Of a stretch of DNA of 64,000 nt, positions 63,867 to 64,000 are shown one piece after another. The position numbers were made by a program, and so were the translations under genes. Below the pieces are notes generated by a model. It saw only the letters and a program-made list of their open reading frames with translations. It was not told where the DNA came from and searched no databases. This DNA is from Gloeocapsopsis crepidinum LEGE 06123 (lineage in GTDB: Bacteria; Cyanobacteriota; Cyanobacteriia; Cyanobacteriales; Chroococcidiopsidaceae), in contig NZ_JADEWN010000002.1 in assembly GCF_015207655.1 (NCBI RefSeq), positions 1-64,000 on the forward strand. Reading direction: 5' to 3'. Position 1 is the first letter of the stretch; every line of letters starts with the position of its first letter.

Positions 63867-64000
63867 TTAAACAAAAACATTTTGTTGAATTAAGGCAGTT
63901 GCAGCTTCTTTGTGTAATGGTTGAGAAAAGAAGTATCCTTGCCCATATTCACATTCTAAAGCCTGAATTTGCGTAAGTTGCTCTGAAGTTTCAATTCCTT
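63867..64000 (-). CDS. EAL-domain cyclic-di-GMP phosphodiesterase, C-terminal end only
   Basis: The minus-strand frame enters from beyond the right edge and ends at TAA (63869-63867). The visible 44 residues, GIETSEQLTQIQALECEYGQ then GYFFSQPLHKEAATALIQQN, match the conserved end of EAL domains (G(V/I)ET..Q...L.....QGY.FS.PL). Such proteins often also contain PAS, GAF or GGDEF sensor modules, which would lie outside the window. It degrades cyclic di-GMP if the rest is intact. Confidence 0.85.
   Translation of the reverse strand, partial: GIETSEQLTQIQALECEYGQGYFFSQPLHKEAATALIQQNVFV

Overview
The window is chromosomal DNA from a cyanobacterium. The palindrome GCGATCGC (HIP1) recurs in genes and spacers throughout. 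Several products are typical of cyanobacteria: the cytochrome b6f subunit PetL, a CYP38/TLP40-type cyclophilin, DUF760, MEKHLA and DUF2993 proteins, and a glutamine riboswitch followed by a tiny glutamine synthetase inactivating factor. The gene mix would suit a Chroococcidiopsis/Gloeocapsopsis-like organism, but the genus cannot be fixed from this sequence. No rRNA, tRNA, CRISPR array or intact transposase was seen.

Layout. 1-4.2 kb: an epimerase cut by the window edge, a B12-binding radical SAM protein, petL and aroB. 4.3-9.9 kb: a cell-surface glycan block, all on the minus strand (GT2, Wzt-like ATPase, Wzm-like permease, GT2, GT4). 10-13 kb: cell-envelope functions (LysM/M23 peptidase, HtrA protease, DUF760). 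13.6-15.1 kb: an isolated GMC oxidoreductase with empty flanks. 15.4-22.9 kb: housekeeping genes (scpB, cyclophilin, efp-accB, ArsR regulator, GerMN, DUF2993, proS). 23-25.5 kb: a MATE exporter divergent from an AraC regulator.

25.5-26.6 kb is a gene-poor-looking stretch that is in fact dense. It holds a 166-bp multi-hairpin repeat, a 50-aa protein, a 49-aa Gif-type glutamine synthetase inactivator, a glutamine riboswitch and a 30-aa membrane peptide. 26.7-36.5 kb: RidA, a fibrillin-like protein, Uma2, an acetoacetate decarboxylase-like protein, dnaK, a b-type cytochrome, GNAT, a CPA2 antiporter and a Dus enzyme.

37-47.9 kb is a sugar uptake and catabolism locus. It contains rbsK, two different FGGY (xylulokinase-type) kinases, a complete ribose-class ABC importer (binding protein, ATPase, permease), a mannose-6-phosphate isomerase-like protein and an MFS transporter. 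A second copy of the structured repeat sits inside the importer operon. rpe, at 53.9 kb, could link the pentose phosphates made here to the Calvin/pentose phosphate pathways.

48-51.5 kb: Uma2, a decayed Uma2, MEKHLA and uvrB. 51.6-53.8 kb: four consecutive small plus-strand genes that look stress-related (19-residue-repeat protein, CsbD, lipoprotein, unknown), ending in a third, rearranged repeat element and a strong terminator. 54.8-57.8 kb: a secreted subtilase-like protease next to a lipoprotein serpin. 57.9-64 kb: a frameshifted CAP-domain gene, two small genes of unknown function, a Uma2 gene, mnmE, tex and the C-terminus of an EAL-domain protein cut by the window edge.

The features most worth a second look are the riboswitch-Gif locus with its unexplained small neighbours, the family of clover-like structured repeats, and the protease-serpin pair.
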